Shown here one piece after another: positions 9,841 to 20,248 of a DNA stretch of 35,226 nt. The DNA lies in NCBI GenBank assembly GCA_947175435.1, contig CAMWMS010000009.1, positions 1-35,226 on the forward strand. The letters are read 5' to 3'. A model generated the notes under the pieces. The model was not told where the DNA came from. It ran no database searches and saw only the letters and a program-made list of their open reading frames with translations. The stretch comes from an uncultured Lachnospiraceae bacterium. Its GTDB lineage: Bacteria; Bacillota; Clostridia; Lachnospirales; Lachnospiraceae. Position 1 is the stretch's first letter. Every line of letters begins with the position of its first letter. Both the position numbers and the translations under genes were made by a program.

Positions 9841-10038
9841 ATGAATGACACAGCAAAAAGAAGGCTCAGGCTGAAAGAAATCCATAATAACACCTACGAC
9901 ACGGACGAGGTTCTTGAACTGCTTAAAGGTTTTGAGGGAACGAACCATTATGGTGGTGCTGCGGCGTTCGTATGTGCGTTGCTGAGCATACAGCCCGAAA
10001 ATATCTGGTCGCTATTTGAATACGTTAAGGGAAAATAG
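9841..10038 (+). CDS. Small hypothetical protein of mobile element
   Basis: AGAAAGGAGG SD shortly before ATG; 65 aa MNDTAKRRLRLKEIHNNTYDTDEVLELLKGFEG... Confidence 0.6.
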   Translation: MNDTAKRRLRLKEIHNNTYDTDEVLELLKGFEGTNHYGGAAAFVCALLSIQPENIWSLFEYVKGK

Positions 10039-10108
10039 AGATTCTATCCGGACGAGTGGATAAATATGGAAATTCCGTACACAACAGAGAAAGGAGATTA
10101 TTACACAA

Positions 10109-10444
10109 ATGAACAACGTAAAGTATTACAGTATCAATGAAGACGCAGCTCGCTGCGCAAAGGAGCTAAACAGTTTTTATGGAATGCATATCAGTTACAA
10201 ACCGCTTTGGCACACGTTGATAGAGCGCAACATGAGGAAAGAAGACTTAAGGCTTGCCGCCGGACTGACCACAAATATGATTGCCAATATGGGTAAGGAA
10301 GGGAAGAATATCAGCATGGACAAACTTGCCCATATCTGCGTGGCACTGGATTGTGATATTACGGACGTGATTGGGTTGGCCAGCGACGAGCCTTCCACCA
10401 TAGGAGGGAACGATAATGGGGAAATTAATAGAAAGAATTACTGA
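10109..10444 (+). CDS. XRE/Cro-type HTH regulator with extra N-terminal YSINEDAARCAKELNSF segment
   Basis: MHISYKPLWHTLIERNMRKEDLRLAAGLTTNMIANMGKEGKNISMDKLAHICVALDCDITDVIGL is the common mobile-element XRE domain; GAAAGGAG SD upstream. Confidence 0.8.
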   Translation: MNNVKYYSINEDAARCAKELNSFYGMHISYKPLWHTLIERNMRKEDLRLAAGLTTNMIANMGKEGKNISMDKLAHICVALDCDITDVIGLASDEPSTIGGNDNGEINRKNY

Positions 10445-10786
10445 GAACAGCATTGATTATATTCTGGTAGGCGATTACTATATTCCGGACTTAAAATTGC
10501 CAGCGGAAAATCGCCCCATCGGACGTTATGGGCGGCTGCACAAGGAATATCTCAAGCAGGAGCATCCGGCACGGTACACTTCCCTATTCTTGACTGGGGA
10601 GTTATGGACATACCTTGCCGACCTGAGCGAGCAGGCTGAGGAACGGCTGCTCTTATCATAGAGCAAATGAAAGCTGCCGAGGGAGTGACTGAGGGACTGA
10701 AAAGCCGAAATCAATGGGTAGGGCAGATGAATAATATCCGTAACCGGGCAGAGGAAATTATAAGGAGTGAATTGATATATATTTGA
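10416..10786 (+). pseudogene. tnpV: tnpV-like transposon gene, frameshifted
   Basis: Frame 1: ...YYIPDLKLPAENRPIGRYGRLHKEYLKQEHPARYTSLFLTGELWTYLADLSEQAEERL then stop; continues in the other frame from ~10652 as LIIEQMKAAEGVTEGLKSRNQWVGQMNNIRNRAEEIIRSELIYI*. Confidence 0.75.
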
Positions 10787-10827
10787 TTGCGACATGGAGC
10801 GACCAGATGGATGAATGACTGGTTCCT

Positions 10828-11154
10828 CTAATTCTTTTTACGATCTAATACCGCCTGAATCATGATGGCAGCGATTTCCTGTTCGCCGGGTGATGTGTTT
10901 TCCCAAAGCTCTGTCAATTCCCTGATTTTACTGATTTCATTATTTGCCAGAGAATCTTGGAGAAGATAATCAGGGGAGATTTTTAGTGCATTGCAAATAT
11001 TTATAAATACTGGCAAGCTTGGAACCTTCGTCCCACCTTCAATCTGCCGAAGATAGGTTGCGTTGACGTTGCATAGCTCTGAAAGCTTGTCAGCCGTGAG
11101 TCCCCGGTTCTTTCTCACTATGTTAATCCGTTTGCCTAATCCTTTACTTTCCAT
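10828..11154 (-). CDS. XRE-family transcriptional regulator
   Basis: MESKGLGKRINIVRKNRGLTADKLSELCNVNATYLRQIEGGTKVPSLPVFINICNALKISPDYLL is a canonical Cro/CI HTH. Confidence 0.88.
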   Translation of the reverse strand: MESKGLGKRINIVRKNRGLTADKLSELCNVNATYLRQIEGGTKVPSLPVFINICNALKISPDYLLQDSLANNEISKIRELTELWENTSPGEQEIAAIMIQAVLDRKKN

Positions 11155-11200
11155 TTGTTCACCCATTTCATAAGCTGTTAGCATTTATTTTGTTCTCTTT

Positions 11201-11270
11201 TAGACTATATTAAACATAGGGATTGCAATAGATACTATAAGACTATATAATATAAGCCAATAGACTATAA
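11201..11270. promoter_or_regulatory. Cluster of (T/A)AGACTATA direct repeats upstream of the minus-strand XRE gene
   Basis: TAGACTATAT (11201), GATACTATAA (11231), AGACTATATA (11240), TAGACTATAA (11261). Confidence 0.4.
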
Positions 11271-11462
11271 AACATGAATAAGGAATAGTAAAATGGAATG
11301 GGACTACTTTAAAGACAAATTTTTGTTTTACTGAATGACAGGGAGGATTTGTGAATTGTTATTTTGGACGCAGACGAGCGGAATAATCTGCTTACTGGCA
11401 GGACGGGCGGGAATGTAGTTGAACTTGTGTGCTGGGAAGCCACAGATAAAGAGGACAAATGG

Positions 11463-11654
11463 AAGAACACAAACTGACGGTTTTTATGGGCGTGGTGTTA
11501 TTAAAAAAGCGCTGCCACGGATTCGTTTGCAAGGCAAGTGGTTGGAACGGGCAGGATTTGTACAGGAGATAAAATCAAAGTGAATTGTCAGTCGGGGCAG
11601 CTTATTATCACAAAGGATGATCCGGAACCAGGCATCGGAATGAAAAATAGATAA
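11463..11654 (+). pseudogene. SymE-like toxin remnant, frameshifted
   Basis: PRIRLQGKWLERAGFVQ | (1-nt shift) GDKIKVNCQSGQLIITKDDPEPGIGMKNR*, matching the SymE pattern (R-I-R-L-x-G-K-W-L-x-x-A-G-F-x-x-G-x-x-(I/V)-x-V). Confidence 0.6.
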
Positions 11655-11871
11655 ATATGGAGATTTTAGGATGTATTTCTTAGATAGCCTATTCCATCTG
11701 GAAAAGTATTTTATAAGGTCACATATCAGGATGAAGACAAGGATTCTTACATTCCATATTTATGTGATCTTTTTTTGCGATTGGAAAGGAGGATAGAATC
11801 AGAGTCAAATTACGGAGAATTATATAAGAGTTGCTTGAAATGTGTGAATGCAGGAAGAAAGAAAAGAGGGA

Positions 11872-12405
11872 ATGACAGTGAGGAATTTGAAAAAAACAAC
11901 AAGCAGAACAATATGTGTGCTTTTGACTGCGGTGATGCTGTGTGCGGATACGGGAGTGACAGTATATGCGACATCGGGAGCGGAGCAAAAAGTTTTAGAG
12001 GGAGTCGTGGAGGAAATTTCGACGGGAGAAAAGCAAACAGAAGAAGGCCAGGCAGAGGAGCCTTCCAAGGAAGATGAGCGAACAGAAGGGGATATAACGA
12101 AAGAAGGAGAGACAGGAGAATCTTCTTCGGAGAAAATGCCGGTGAAAGGAGAAAATACGGACGAAAAATCCGATGAAGAGAATGCGGAAACAGGTGTAAC
12201 AGAAGAAAATCCTGTGACGAAAGAAGGGACGGAGGCAGAGAATCCTGATGTTGAAGATGAGGAAAACATAGGGGATGCGTCGATAGAAGAATCTGTGTCG
12301 GAAAATGATGTAGAAGGAGATTTGGAAGATAATTTGGAGGTCGAAGTTAATGCTTTCAGAGATAATATTGCAAGTGGTGAGTATAAAAAAATGGCAACAA
12401 TATAA
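11872..12405 (+). CDS. N-terminal segment (signal peptide plus acidic Glu-rich region) of BspA-like surface protein; ends by frameshift in an A7 tract
   Basis: MTVRNLKKTTSRTICVLLTAVMLCADTGVTVYA signal peptide, then a long E/T/S-rich region. Stop arises only because of the phase of A7 at 12385-12391. Confidence 0.75.
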   Translation: MTVRNLKKTTSRTICVLLTAVMLCADTGVTVYATSGAEQKVLEGVVEEISTGEKQTEEGQAEEPSKEDERTEGDITKEGETGESSSEKMPVKGENTDEKSDEENAETGVTEENPVTKEGTEAENPDVEDEENIGDASIEESVSENDVEGDLEDNLEVEVNAFRDNIASGEYKKMATI

Positions 12406-15400
12406 TCTGGACCATTACTGCGGATGGGATATTGACGGTAGAGGGAGAAGGTGATTTTTCGGATAATTACAGGATACCTTGGCGTGATTATAGCCACTCT
12501 ATTAAATCTGCTGAAGTAAATGTTAAAGGTATGACGAATGCTTCCTATATGTTTTATGACTGCAGCAACCTGACGAGTGTAGATGTGAGCGGCTTTGATA
12601 CGAGTGAAGTAACAGATATGAGTTATATGTTTCATCAATGTAGTAGTCTGACAAATTTAGATGTGAGCGGTTTCGATACGAGCAAAGTAACAGATATGGA
12701 TCATATGTTTAGTTATTGTAAAAATCTGATAAATTTGGATGTGAGTGGCTTTGACACGAGTCAAGTAACAGATATGGATCATATGTTTGGTGGCTGTATC
12801 AACTTGATGAGCTTGGATGTGAGTGGTTTTGACACGAGTGAAGTAACAAATATGTGGGCGATGTTTAATGGATGTGTCAGCCTGATCAACTTGGATGTGA
12901 GCGGCTTTGACACAGGTCAAGTAACAAGTATGGGTTGGATGTTTAACCGTTGTATCAGTCTGACAAGTTTGGACGTGAGTGGCTTTGACACGAGTCAAGT
13001 AACAGATATGAGGTACATGTTTAAAGATTGTATCAGTTTGACAAGTTTGGACACAAGTGGCTTCACTGGTAATATTTCAGAGATGTATGCTATGTTTAAA
13101 GGCTGTGGCAATTTGACAAGCCTTGATTTAAGTGGGCTGGCTGTTAGTAAAGGGGTTCAGACTGATGATGTGTTTACAGGGTGCACAAGTTTGACTACAA
13201 TTCATACCCCGCTTAATCTTGAACGGTCAATTACGCTGCCCGGGGAATCGACAGATATATGGTATCAGATGGATGGAGCAGAAATTACAGAACTCCCGAT
13301 GTATTTAAATTACAGTATTGTGATAAGCAAAAATGAAATACCGGTTATTAAATCAGCGTTAACGGCAACGAAAACAAAGACAAATTATGGCTGTGGAGAT
13401 CGGGTGGATATCGATGATTTGACTGTAACGTATTATGATGCTGACGGTATAGGAACTAAAATAACAGAGGGCTATTCTACAAATGCGGATGAGATAGATA
13501 TGTCTACCTTGGGCATCAAGATATTGAAGATAACTTATAATGGTTTGACCGCAACAGTGATGTTAAATGTCAAAAGCGGTTTCAATGGAAGTTTTGGCGC
13601 TATTACATGGGTCATTGATGTGGATGGGAAATTAACGGTGGATGGAACGGGTGATTTTTCAGATGATGACGGTTATTTCAATCAGGAGAGAGCACCGTGG
13701 TATGATTATGCGGATGATATCATATCTGCGGAAGTAAATGTTACAGATATGACGAACGCCTCTTATATGTTTAACGGGTGCAAGTATATTACAAGTATAA
13801 GTTTAGCGGGGGTTGATACGAGCAGAGTAACAAATATGGGCGGGATGTTTTATGATTGTGAGAGTCTGAAACGTTTGGATTTGAGCGGTTTAGACACGAG
13901 TCAGGTAACAAATATGTCTGAGATGTTTTATAATTGCAATAGTCTAAAAAGTTTGAATGTGAGCGGCTTTGATACAAGCCAAGTAACGAATACGAGAAGG
14001 ATGTTTTATGATTGTGAGAGTATGAAAAGTTTGGATGTGAGCGGCTTAGACACGAGTCAAGTAACGGAAATGGCTGGTATGTTTAGCGGGTGTAGCAGCC
14101 TAACAACCTTGGATGTGAGTGGCTTTAACACAAGCCAAGTAACAAGTATGTGGGATATGTTTAATAATTGCGAGAGCTTAACCAACTTGGATGTGAGCGG
14201 TTTAGACACGAGTCAAGTAATAGATATGGCTGGTATGTTTAGTGGGTGTAGCAGTCTAACCAACTTGGATGTGAGCGGCTTTGACACGAGCCAAGTAACA
14301 GATATGGCTGATATGTTTAGTGAGTGTAACAGTCTAACTAGCCTAGATGTGACTGGTTTCGATACAAGTAATGTAATAGATAGAGAATATGGTGGATGGC
14401 AAGGTATGGATGGAATGTTTTCATCTTGTAGCAATTTGGCAAGCTTGGACATAAATAGTTTCAATATGAGTAAATTAGACAGCGTATCTGGTATGTTTAT
14501 TGGTTGCACAAGCCTTGCAACAATTTATACTCCATGCAATATAAAATGTCCAGTTTCCCTCTCAGGGTCGTGGAATACAAAAGATATTTGGTATGATGAA
14601 GACGGGAATAAATATACAGAATTACCACAGAATCTGGACTACAGCATTCTCATCAGAAGAAATAAAATGCCTACTTTCGGTGAAATTGAGGCAAAAAAAG
14701 TAGAAACCGATTATATCTGCGGTGATACGGTCCATATTGATGATTTAACGGTATTATATTATGATGATTACGGCGTAGCGCATACACTTGGGAGCGGTGA
14801 ATATGCAACTAACGTTGATGAAATCGATATGTCAACGGCAGGAGAGAAAACATTAATTATAACCTATAATGATGGCTGGGACATTCTCACTTATAGAATC
14901 AAACTGACTGTAGCAAAGTATATGTTGAATGCTGACAATGTAATGATAACGCTGTCAGACACCTCGGATTATGTTTATGACGGAAATCCCAAAATACCTG
15001 AGGTAACGGTAGTGTATGTACTTGACAGTTACGCTGTAAGCGAAAATTCCACAACTGGCAGATATATCACATTGGAGAAAGACAGAGACTACACCGTAAC
15101 CTATGAAAACAATACAGACGCATTTGAAACCAATGCGGATATAGAGATGGCGAAAAATGCTCCCAGAGCCATTATTACAGGAAAGAATCAGTATGGCGGA
15201 ACAATCAGCAAATACTTTTCCATTCGAAAAGCAGAAGCGCCAAGGGGAGAGGAACAGGCTGTATTGATTCAGGACTTTGGTGAGGTACAAGAAGGACGTA
15301 CATTTGATCTCTCGGGATGTTTTGCAGATTATGGCAGTAAGACCAGATATTCGGTGGGACTGCCTATAGAGGACAATACGGTGCCCGGCAGTGTGCTTTC

Positions 15401-17933
15401 CGGGAAAGTTTCAGTGGATAAGAACGGCATTTTAACCTACGGAACAAATGCGGGAAAGGCCGGGGATTTTGCAATCATTCCAATCGTGGTTTCTTTCTCC
15501 AATTATAAAAGTGCCGGTCTTAATGTGAAAATCATATTTGATAAGCTGACACTGACGGTAGCCGATCCCATGGCTGTCCCAGAATCTGAAAGGCAGCTTG
15601 TTGCAGGCTCAAAGGTCACCCTGACATGCGAAACGGCAGGCGCGGGGATTTATTATACGACAGGTGACAGTGAGAAAGCATTGGCAGATCCGACGAAAAA
15701 AGACATTCGATATACAGAACCGATTACCATCGACAAAGATATGTATATAAAGGCAGTGGCCATAAAAGACGGCAACCGGAGCAAAATAGTTACGCTTCAT
15801 TATACTGTAATTGATGCGGCAGATAAAGTTTTAAGACCTTATGCTGTTCCGGGACAGGGTACAGTCGAGAACGGGACGAAAGTGGAATTAAAGTGCGATA
15901 CACCTGCTGCGGAAATTTATTATGTGACGGGTCAGAATGTGGATATGCTCGGCGCTGTGCCTGTGGATGATGCCCATAAGTATACGGAACCGATTGAGAT
16001 TACTAAGGATATGGTAATTAAAGCGATTGCCAAAAAAGACGGTATGAAGGACAGTGACCTTTCGACATTCAAATATAAGACCAAAGTGATACTTGATGCG
16101 CCTGTGGCTGATCCGGATCCCGGCATAGTTGACCGGGGAAGTTACATATCTTTGAAAGCTGGCAGCAATGTCAACATTTACTATACAATGGATCTGAGTA
16201 ATCCAGTGACGTCAGGATCGGCAAAGCTTTATGAGAAAAAGATTCGGGTTGACGGTGATCCAGGCAGTTCCATAGTTATTAAGGCCGTTGCGGAAAAGGA
16301 CGGTATTTATAGTGAGACTGCTGTCTTTACCTACACGGTTTCCGAAAATATAGTAAAAGGTTTACAGGTTATGCTGGCAGGCGATGACGAATTTACCTAC
16401 ACTGGAAGAGCCATTACTCCCGCAGTCATCGTTACTTATAATGGGGAAGAACTTACGGAAGGCAAAGACTATACGGTACGGTACAGCAATAATGTGAAAG
16501 CGGCGGATAAAAATGCGGGCAAGGCACCCAAGATCACGGTAACCGGCAAAGGCAATTTGACCAATAGCAGAAGTGTTACTTTCTGCATTGCACCCAAGGA
16601 CATTGGAGATGAAGTGGATGTAGTGGGTGGAAACATTGTGGTTGTGCAAGGAAAGACTGCTTCGCCTGTACTGTTTTATGACGGTGTGAAGCTGACTGCG
16701 AAGGATTTTGTGAACCCGGATGCTAAGAAGAAATATAATCAGGATGATACGGTGACGATTACAGGGAAGGGTAACTTCGAAGGGACGCGCGATATCGATG
16801 TCAAGGTTGTCAATAAGGCGGATTTGAAGAAATTCACTGTTACTATCAATAATCAGGCATTAAAAGAGGAACCCTTGGTTTATGACGGTGAAGCAAAAAC
16901 ATTAGATGGTTATTTCGAGGTTTTTGACAAAGCAGATAAATCAAGTCCTTTAGAAGAGTCTAGTGATTATACAGTCATTTATCCTAGGAATAATATCAAT
17001 GCGGGCAAAGTAAAGTTTACGGTTATAGGATTAGGTGAATATTACGGAACGGTTACTAAGACTTACACGATTAAGCCCAGAGTTGTTAAAACAGAGGCGG
17101 ACGGCAATATGGAAGTGAACGTAGATGATGGTGATAATTACTCTTTCAGAAATGGCGGTGTTACAATACCTGATTTAACTGTCATCTGCGATGGCGATGT
17201 CCTGGTTCCGGGAAAAGATTATAAGGTTACATATAGCAACAACAAGAAAATCTGTACGGATAGCAAGGCAAAATGCACCATATCCTTCACGGGCAATTAT
17301 AAAGGTAGCAAAGCGCTTACGCGGAAATTTAATGTTATTCCTGCTGTGCTGGATGATGTCGATCAGGTTAACGGATCGGAAATCGTTGCAGTCGGCGACA
17401 TGGTTTATAAAGGCAAACCCGGCGCTTATAAGTCAGTGCCTTATGTGACTGCAAACGGTGTACTGCTGAAATCCGCTGATTATAAGGTGTCTTATTATCA
17501 AGATCAAGACATGACACAGGTGATTGACGGCAAGACTGATTCGAGTTCGGTTGATCTTGCTGAAAGCGATAAGCAGACTGTGTATGTGAAGATTGAAGGT
17601 AAGGGGAACTACGAAGGCACTTTAACTGCGGCGTACAATGTCTACAGATTAACGGAGGATGTCATTGATCTTTCAAAGGCAAAGATAAATTTTGTTGGAG
17701 GAAATAGAGTAGCATATACCGGGGAAAGCGTTGAGCCTGAAATAGAGGTTATGTACAAGTCAGGAAAAGAATGGAAAAAAGTAGATGCCGATGATATTGG
17801 GGCATACGTGAAGGTTACTTATATCAATAATTTGAACAAGGGCAAGGCATCTGTAATGATCAATGGCAACGGCGGCAAATACGCGTGCAGCAAAACCGCA
17901 GTGTTCAGCATTGTGCCAAAGAGCATGAAGTAA
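12406..17933 (+). CDS. BspA-family (DUF285-type) leucine-rich-repeat surface protein, main body, with Ig-like/chitobiase-type C-terminal repeats
   Basis: Many copies of LTxLDVSGFDTSQVTDMxxMFxxCxS at a 26-aa period; later modules of type ...LTCETAGAGIYYTTGDSEK.. / ..LKCDTPAAEIYYVTGQ.. and FTYTGRAITPAVIVTYNGEELTEGKDYTVRYSNN. ORF track first Met is 12432. Confidence 0.9.
12540..13190 (+). repeat. LRR-coding tandem array 1 (78-bp period)
   Basis: GATGTGAGCGG-type repeat starts at 12582, 12660 and 12738, i.e. 78 bp apart, and continues. Confidence 0.9.
13750..14530 (+). repeat. LRR-coding tandem array 2 (78-bp period)
   Basis: Second run of LDVSGFDTSQVT..MFxxC repeats, flanked by homologous entry (ITWVIDVDGKLTVDGTGDFS) and exit (WYDEDGNKYTELPQNLDYSI) motifs. 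Confidence 0.9.
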
Positions 17934-18324
17934 AAAAGAAATGATTTACGAGAAAAGTACCGAAATCTTCGGGTTGCGGTACTTAAGATAATAAAAGCGT
18001 AGCGGTATGCGGATAGTATGATAACCAAATAAGGATTCGGGAAAGCAGTTATCTTGATGGCGGTGTGGATCGTCAAGGTGGCTGCTTTCTTTTGCTTGGA
18101 CGGGCTTCACAGATAGTATTCGGTAGAACCCTATACAGGTTCAGATAAAGACCATTACAGGCAGAATTTCCATGAGGGCGGCTAAGAGTGGTAGCCTATT
18201 TCTAAAAAAACGGTATGATTGCGTGACCGATATTGAGTAAAAATATATGTGATTGCAGACTATACAGTTCGCATATAAATAACAAAACGGAACCTGCTAC
18301 AAAATCAAATAAGGAGGTTAACAG

Positions 18325-18501
18325 ATGAAAGAGCCAAGCACATATAAAGTCGTCAGGGAATATGGCAATCAATACGGGTTGGAAGAACTAATGCGGCGGA
18401 TTATACGTTGTCATCTCGGGGAAAGTAATTATGCCGAAAGGGCAGGTGTGCAATTCCCGGAATCCAAGGTAGATGATTATGGCGTGCAGCTTACCGGATA
18501 A
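18325..18501 (+). CDS. 58-aa small protein just upstream of the recombinase (below ORF-track cutoff)
   Basis: ATG 18325 preceded by AAGGAGGTTAACAG (strong SD); MKEPSTYKVVREYGNQYGLEELMRRIIRCHLGESNYAERAGVQFPESKVDDYGVQLTG*. Confidence 0.6.
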   Translation: MKEPSTYKVVREYGNQYGLEELMRRIIRCHLGESNYAERAGVQFPESKVDDYGVQLTG

Positions 18502-18508
18502 AGAGCAT

Positions 18509-20101
18509 ATGCCTGAAAATAATAACCAGTTAAAAACAGCATTATACATTCGTCTTTCGAGAGAAGACGGCGACAAATCGGAGAGCCTGAGTATAAGCAA
18601 TCAGCGTTTGCAACTGATGGAATATGTCAGCAGGAAGACGGATTTGTACCTGTATGATACATACATAGATGATGGCTATACAGGAACTAATTTTAATCGT
18701 CCTGCTTTCGAACGGATGATTAAGGATATTGAGTCCAGAAATGTACAGTGTGTGGTTGTCAAAGATTTGTCCAGACTGGGCAGAAACATGCCAGAGGTTT
18801 CAAGGTACATAAACGAGTATTTCCCGGCTAAAAAAGTTCGCTTTATTGCCATAAACGACAGTGTGGATAGAAAGTATTACGATAACGACGCCAGTGAAGA
18901 TATGATGATTGATGTCAAAAATATGTTTAATGGTTTTTATCCAAAAGATATATCCAAAAAGGTACGCTCGACTTTCAGAACCAAACAAAGCAATGGTCAG
19001 TTTATAGGTGCGTTTGCCAGCTTTGGATATGTTAAGTCGACCAAGGACCACAACAAACTGGAAGTTGATGAGTATGCGGCCGGTATCGTAAGGCGTATTT
19101 TTGCCATGTATGTCAAAGGCATAGGACAGAATACAATCGCAAAAATTCTAAATGAGGAGAACATACCATGTCCGTCAGAATACAAGAAGCAGCAAGGGCT
19201 CAACTATCATAACAGCAACCGGCTTGATGCAACCTCTTATTGGACATATTCTACGATAAGAAATATTTTAAAGAATGAAATTTATATTGGAAATATGGTG
19301 CAGAATAAGAGCTTTAGGCAGATGTGCAAGAAAAGTGCGGTAAGCCTTCCCAAGGAGCAGTGGATTGTTGTTGAGAACACGCACGAGCCGATTATAGATA
19401 GGGATACATGGGATAAAGTTCAGGACTTGTTGAAGAGAAATACAAGGCATACCAGTCTTACAGAAAATGTCCACATGTTTGCAGGTTATTTGAAGTGCGG
19501 TGACTGTGGGCGTGCCATGGTTAAAATTAGACGTAAAGGTGTCTGCTTCTTTAACTGCGGCAGTTATAACCGGTACGGAAAGAAATTCTGCAGCATTCAC
19601 AGTATCACGGAACAGGAGCTGGAGGGAATCGTACTGGATGATTTGAATCTGATTATCAGTTCTGTAAAGGATATCAGCCGGCTGATTGAAGAAGAAAACC
19701 AGAAGCAAAGAAAGAATCATGCAGATTTTCTGGGAGATATCTCTAAGTATCAGGTAGAAATTGACCGACTCGTAATGAAGAAGGAACGTGCCTACGAAGA
19801 TTATTCAGACGGCCTCATTACAAGAGATGACTACATGAGGTACAGAGATAAATATGAGCAACAGATTAGTACTGCCCGCTCTGCGATTGAAAAAATCAAT
19901 CAGTTGAAAAGCCAGGTGCCTGCAAAGAATCCATGGATTGAAAAACTGCTGCAATATGAGAAGCTGTACCGCCTTGACAGGGATATAGTAGTGGAAATGA
20001 TTTCCATGATTTACATCTATGAGGACAATACGATTAAGATTGTCTATAACTTCTCTGACGAATTGGAAGCATTATTAAACCGGCATGCCTGCAGTGATTA
20101 G
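18509..20101 (+). CDS. Large serine recombinase (resolvase + recombinase + zinc-ribbon domains)
   Basis: TALYIRLSREDGDKSESLSISNQRLQL, DTYIDDGYTGTNFNRPAFERMIKDIE, VVVKDLSRLGRNMPEV; FAGYLKCGDCGRAMVKIRRKG..FNCGSYNRYGKKFCSIHSI zinc ribbon; C-terminal coiled coil. Confidence 0.96.
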   Translation: MPENNNQLKTALYIRLSREDGDKSESLSISNQRLQLMEYVSRKTDLYLYDTYIDDGYTGTNFNRPAFERMIKDIESRNVQCVVVKDLSRLGRNMPEVSRYINEYFPAKKVRFIAINDSVDRKYYDNDASEDMMIDVKNMFNGFYPKDISKKVRSTFRTKQSNGQFIGAFASFGYVKSTKDHNKLEVDEYAAGIVRRIFAMYVKGIGQNTIAKILNEENIPCPSEYKKQQGLNYHNSNRLDATSYWTYSTIRNILKNEIYIGNMVQNKSFRQMCKKSAVSLPKEQWIVVENTHEPIIDRDTWDKVQDLLKRNTRHTSLTENVHMFAGYLKCGDCGRAMVKIRRKGVCFFNCGSYNRYGKKFCSIHSITEQELEGIVLDDLNLIISSVKDISRLIEEENQKQRKNHADFLGDISKYQVEIDRLVMKKERAYEDYSDGLITRDDYMRYRDKYEQQISTARSAIEKINQLKSQVPAKNPWIEKLLQYEKLYRLDRDIVVEMISMIYIYEDNTIKIVYNFSDELEALLNRHACSD

Positions 20102-20248
20102 CGGGCTGCCGGTTTTGTGTGAATCCATTAGTGGAAATATTAACGGCTTTTGCATAACAGAATCAATGAAATAAGATATCCATAGTGAGGTAAAGCGGTT
20201 GTATTTGCAGTGAATATTGCCTATAATAGAATCAAGAGCGGAGATGTG

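Noticed and set aside
9247-9948. 233-aa minus-strand ORF
   Set aside because: Overlaps the deacetylase N-terminus and the left junction antisense, Cys/His-rich translation of a non-coding strand, no SD support.
11775-12077. 100-aa plus-strand ORF overlapping the BspA signal peptide
   Set aside because: Its reading frame extends upstream but no family was recognised, and it conflicts with the clear signal peptide in another frame; possibly a relic, not supportable.
12385-12391. Classical programmed -1 ribosomal frameshift signal at the A7 tract
   Set aside because: The zero-frame phase (TAT AAA AAA ATG) does not fit the usual X_XXY_YYZ heptamer and no clear downstream stimulatory hairpin was identified; slippage or mutation is favoured.
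12657-12998. Long minus-strand ORF with repeated KATHIQ units, and similar antisense ORFs at 13789-13977 and 14213-14509
   Set aside because: Antisense shadows of the 78-bp LRR-coding repeats; no SD, no recognised protein pattern.
12540-14530. Regular repeats that could look like a CRISPR array
   Set aside because: Repeats are protein-coding, 78-bp period with degenerate units and no unique spacers; no cas genes.
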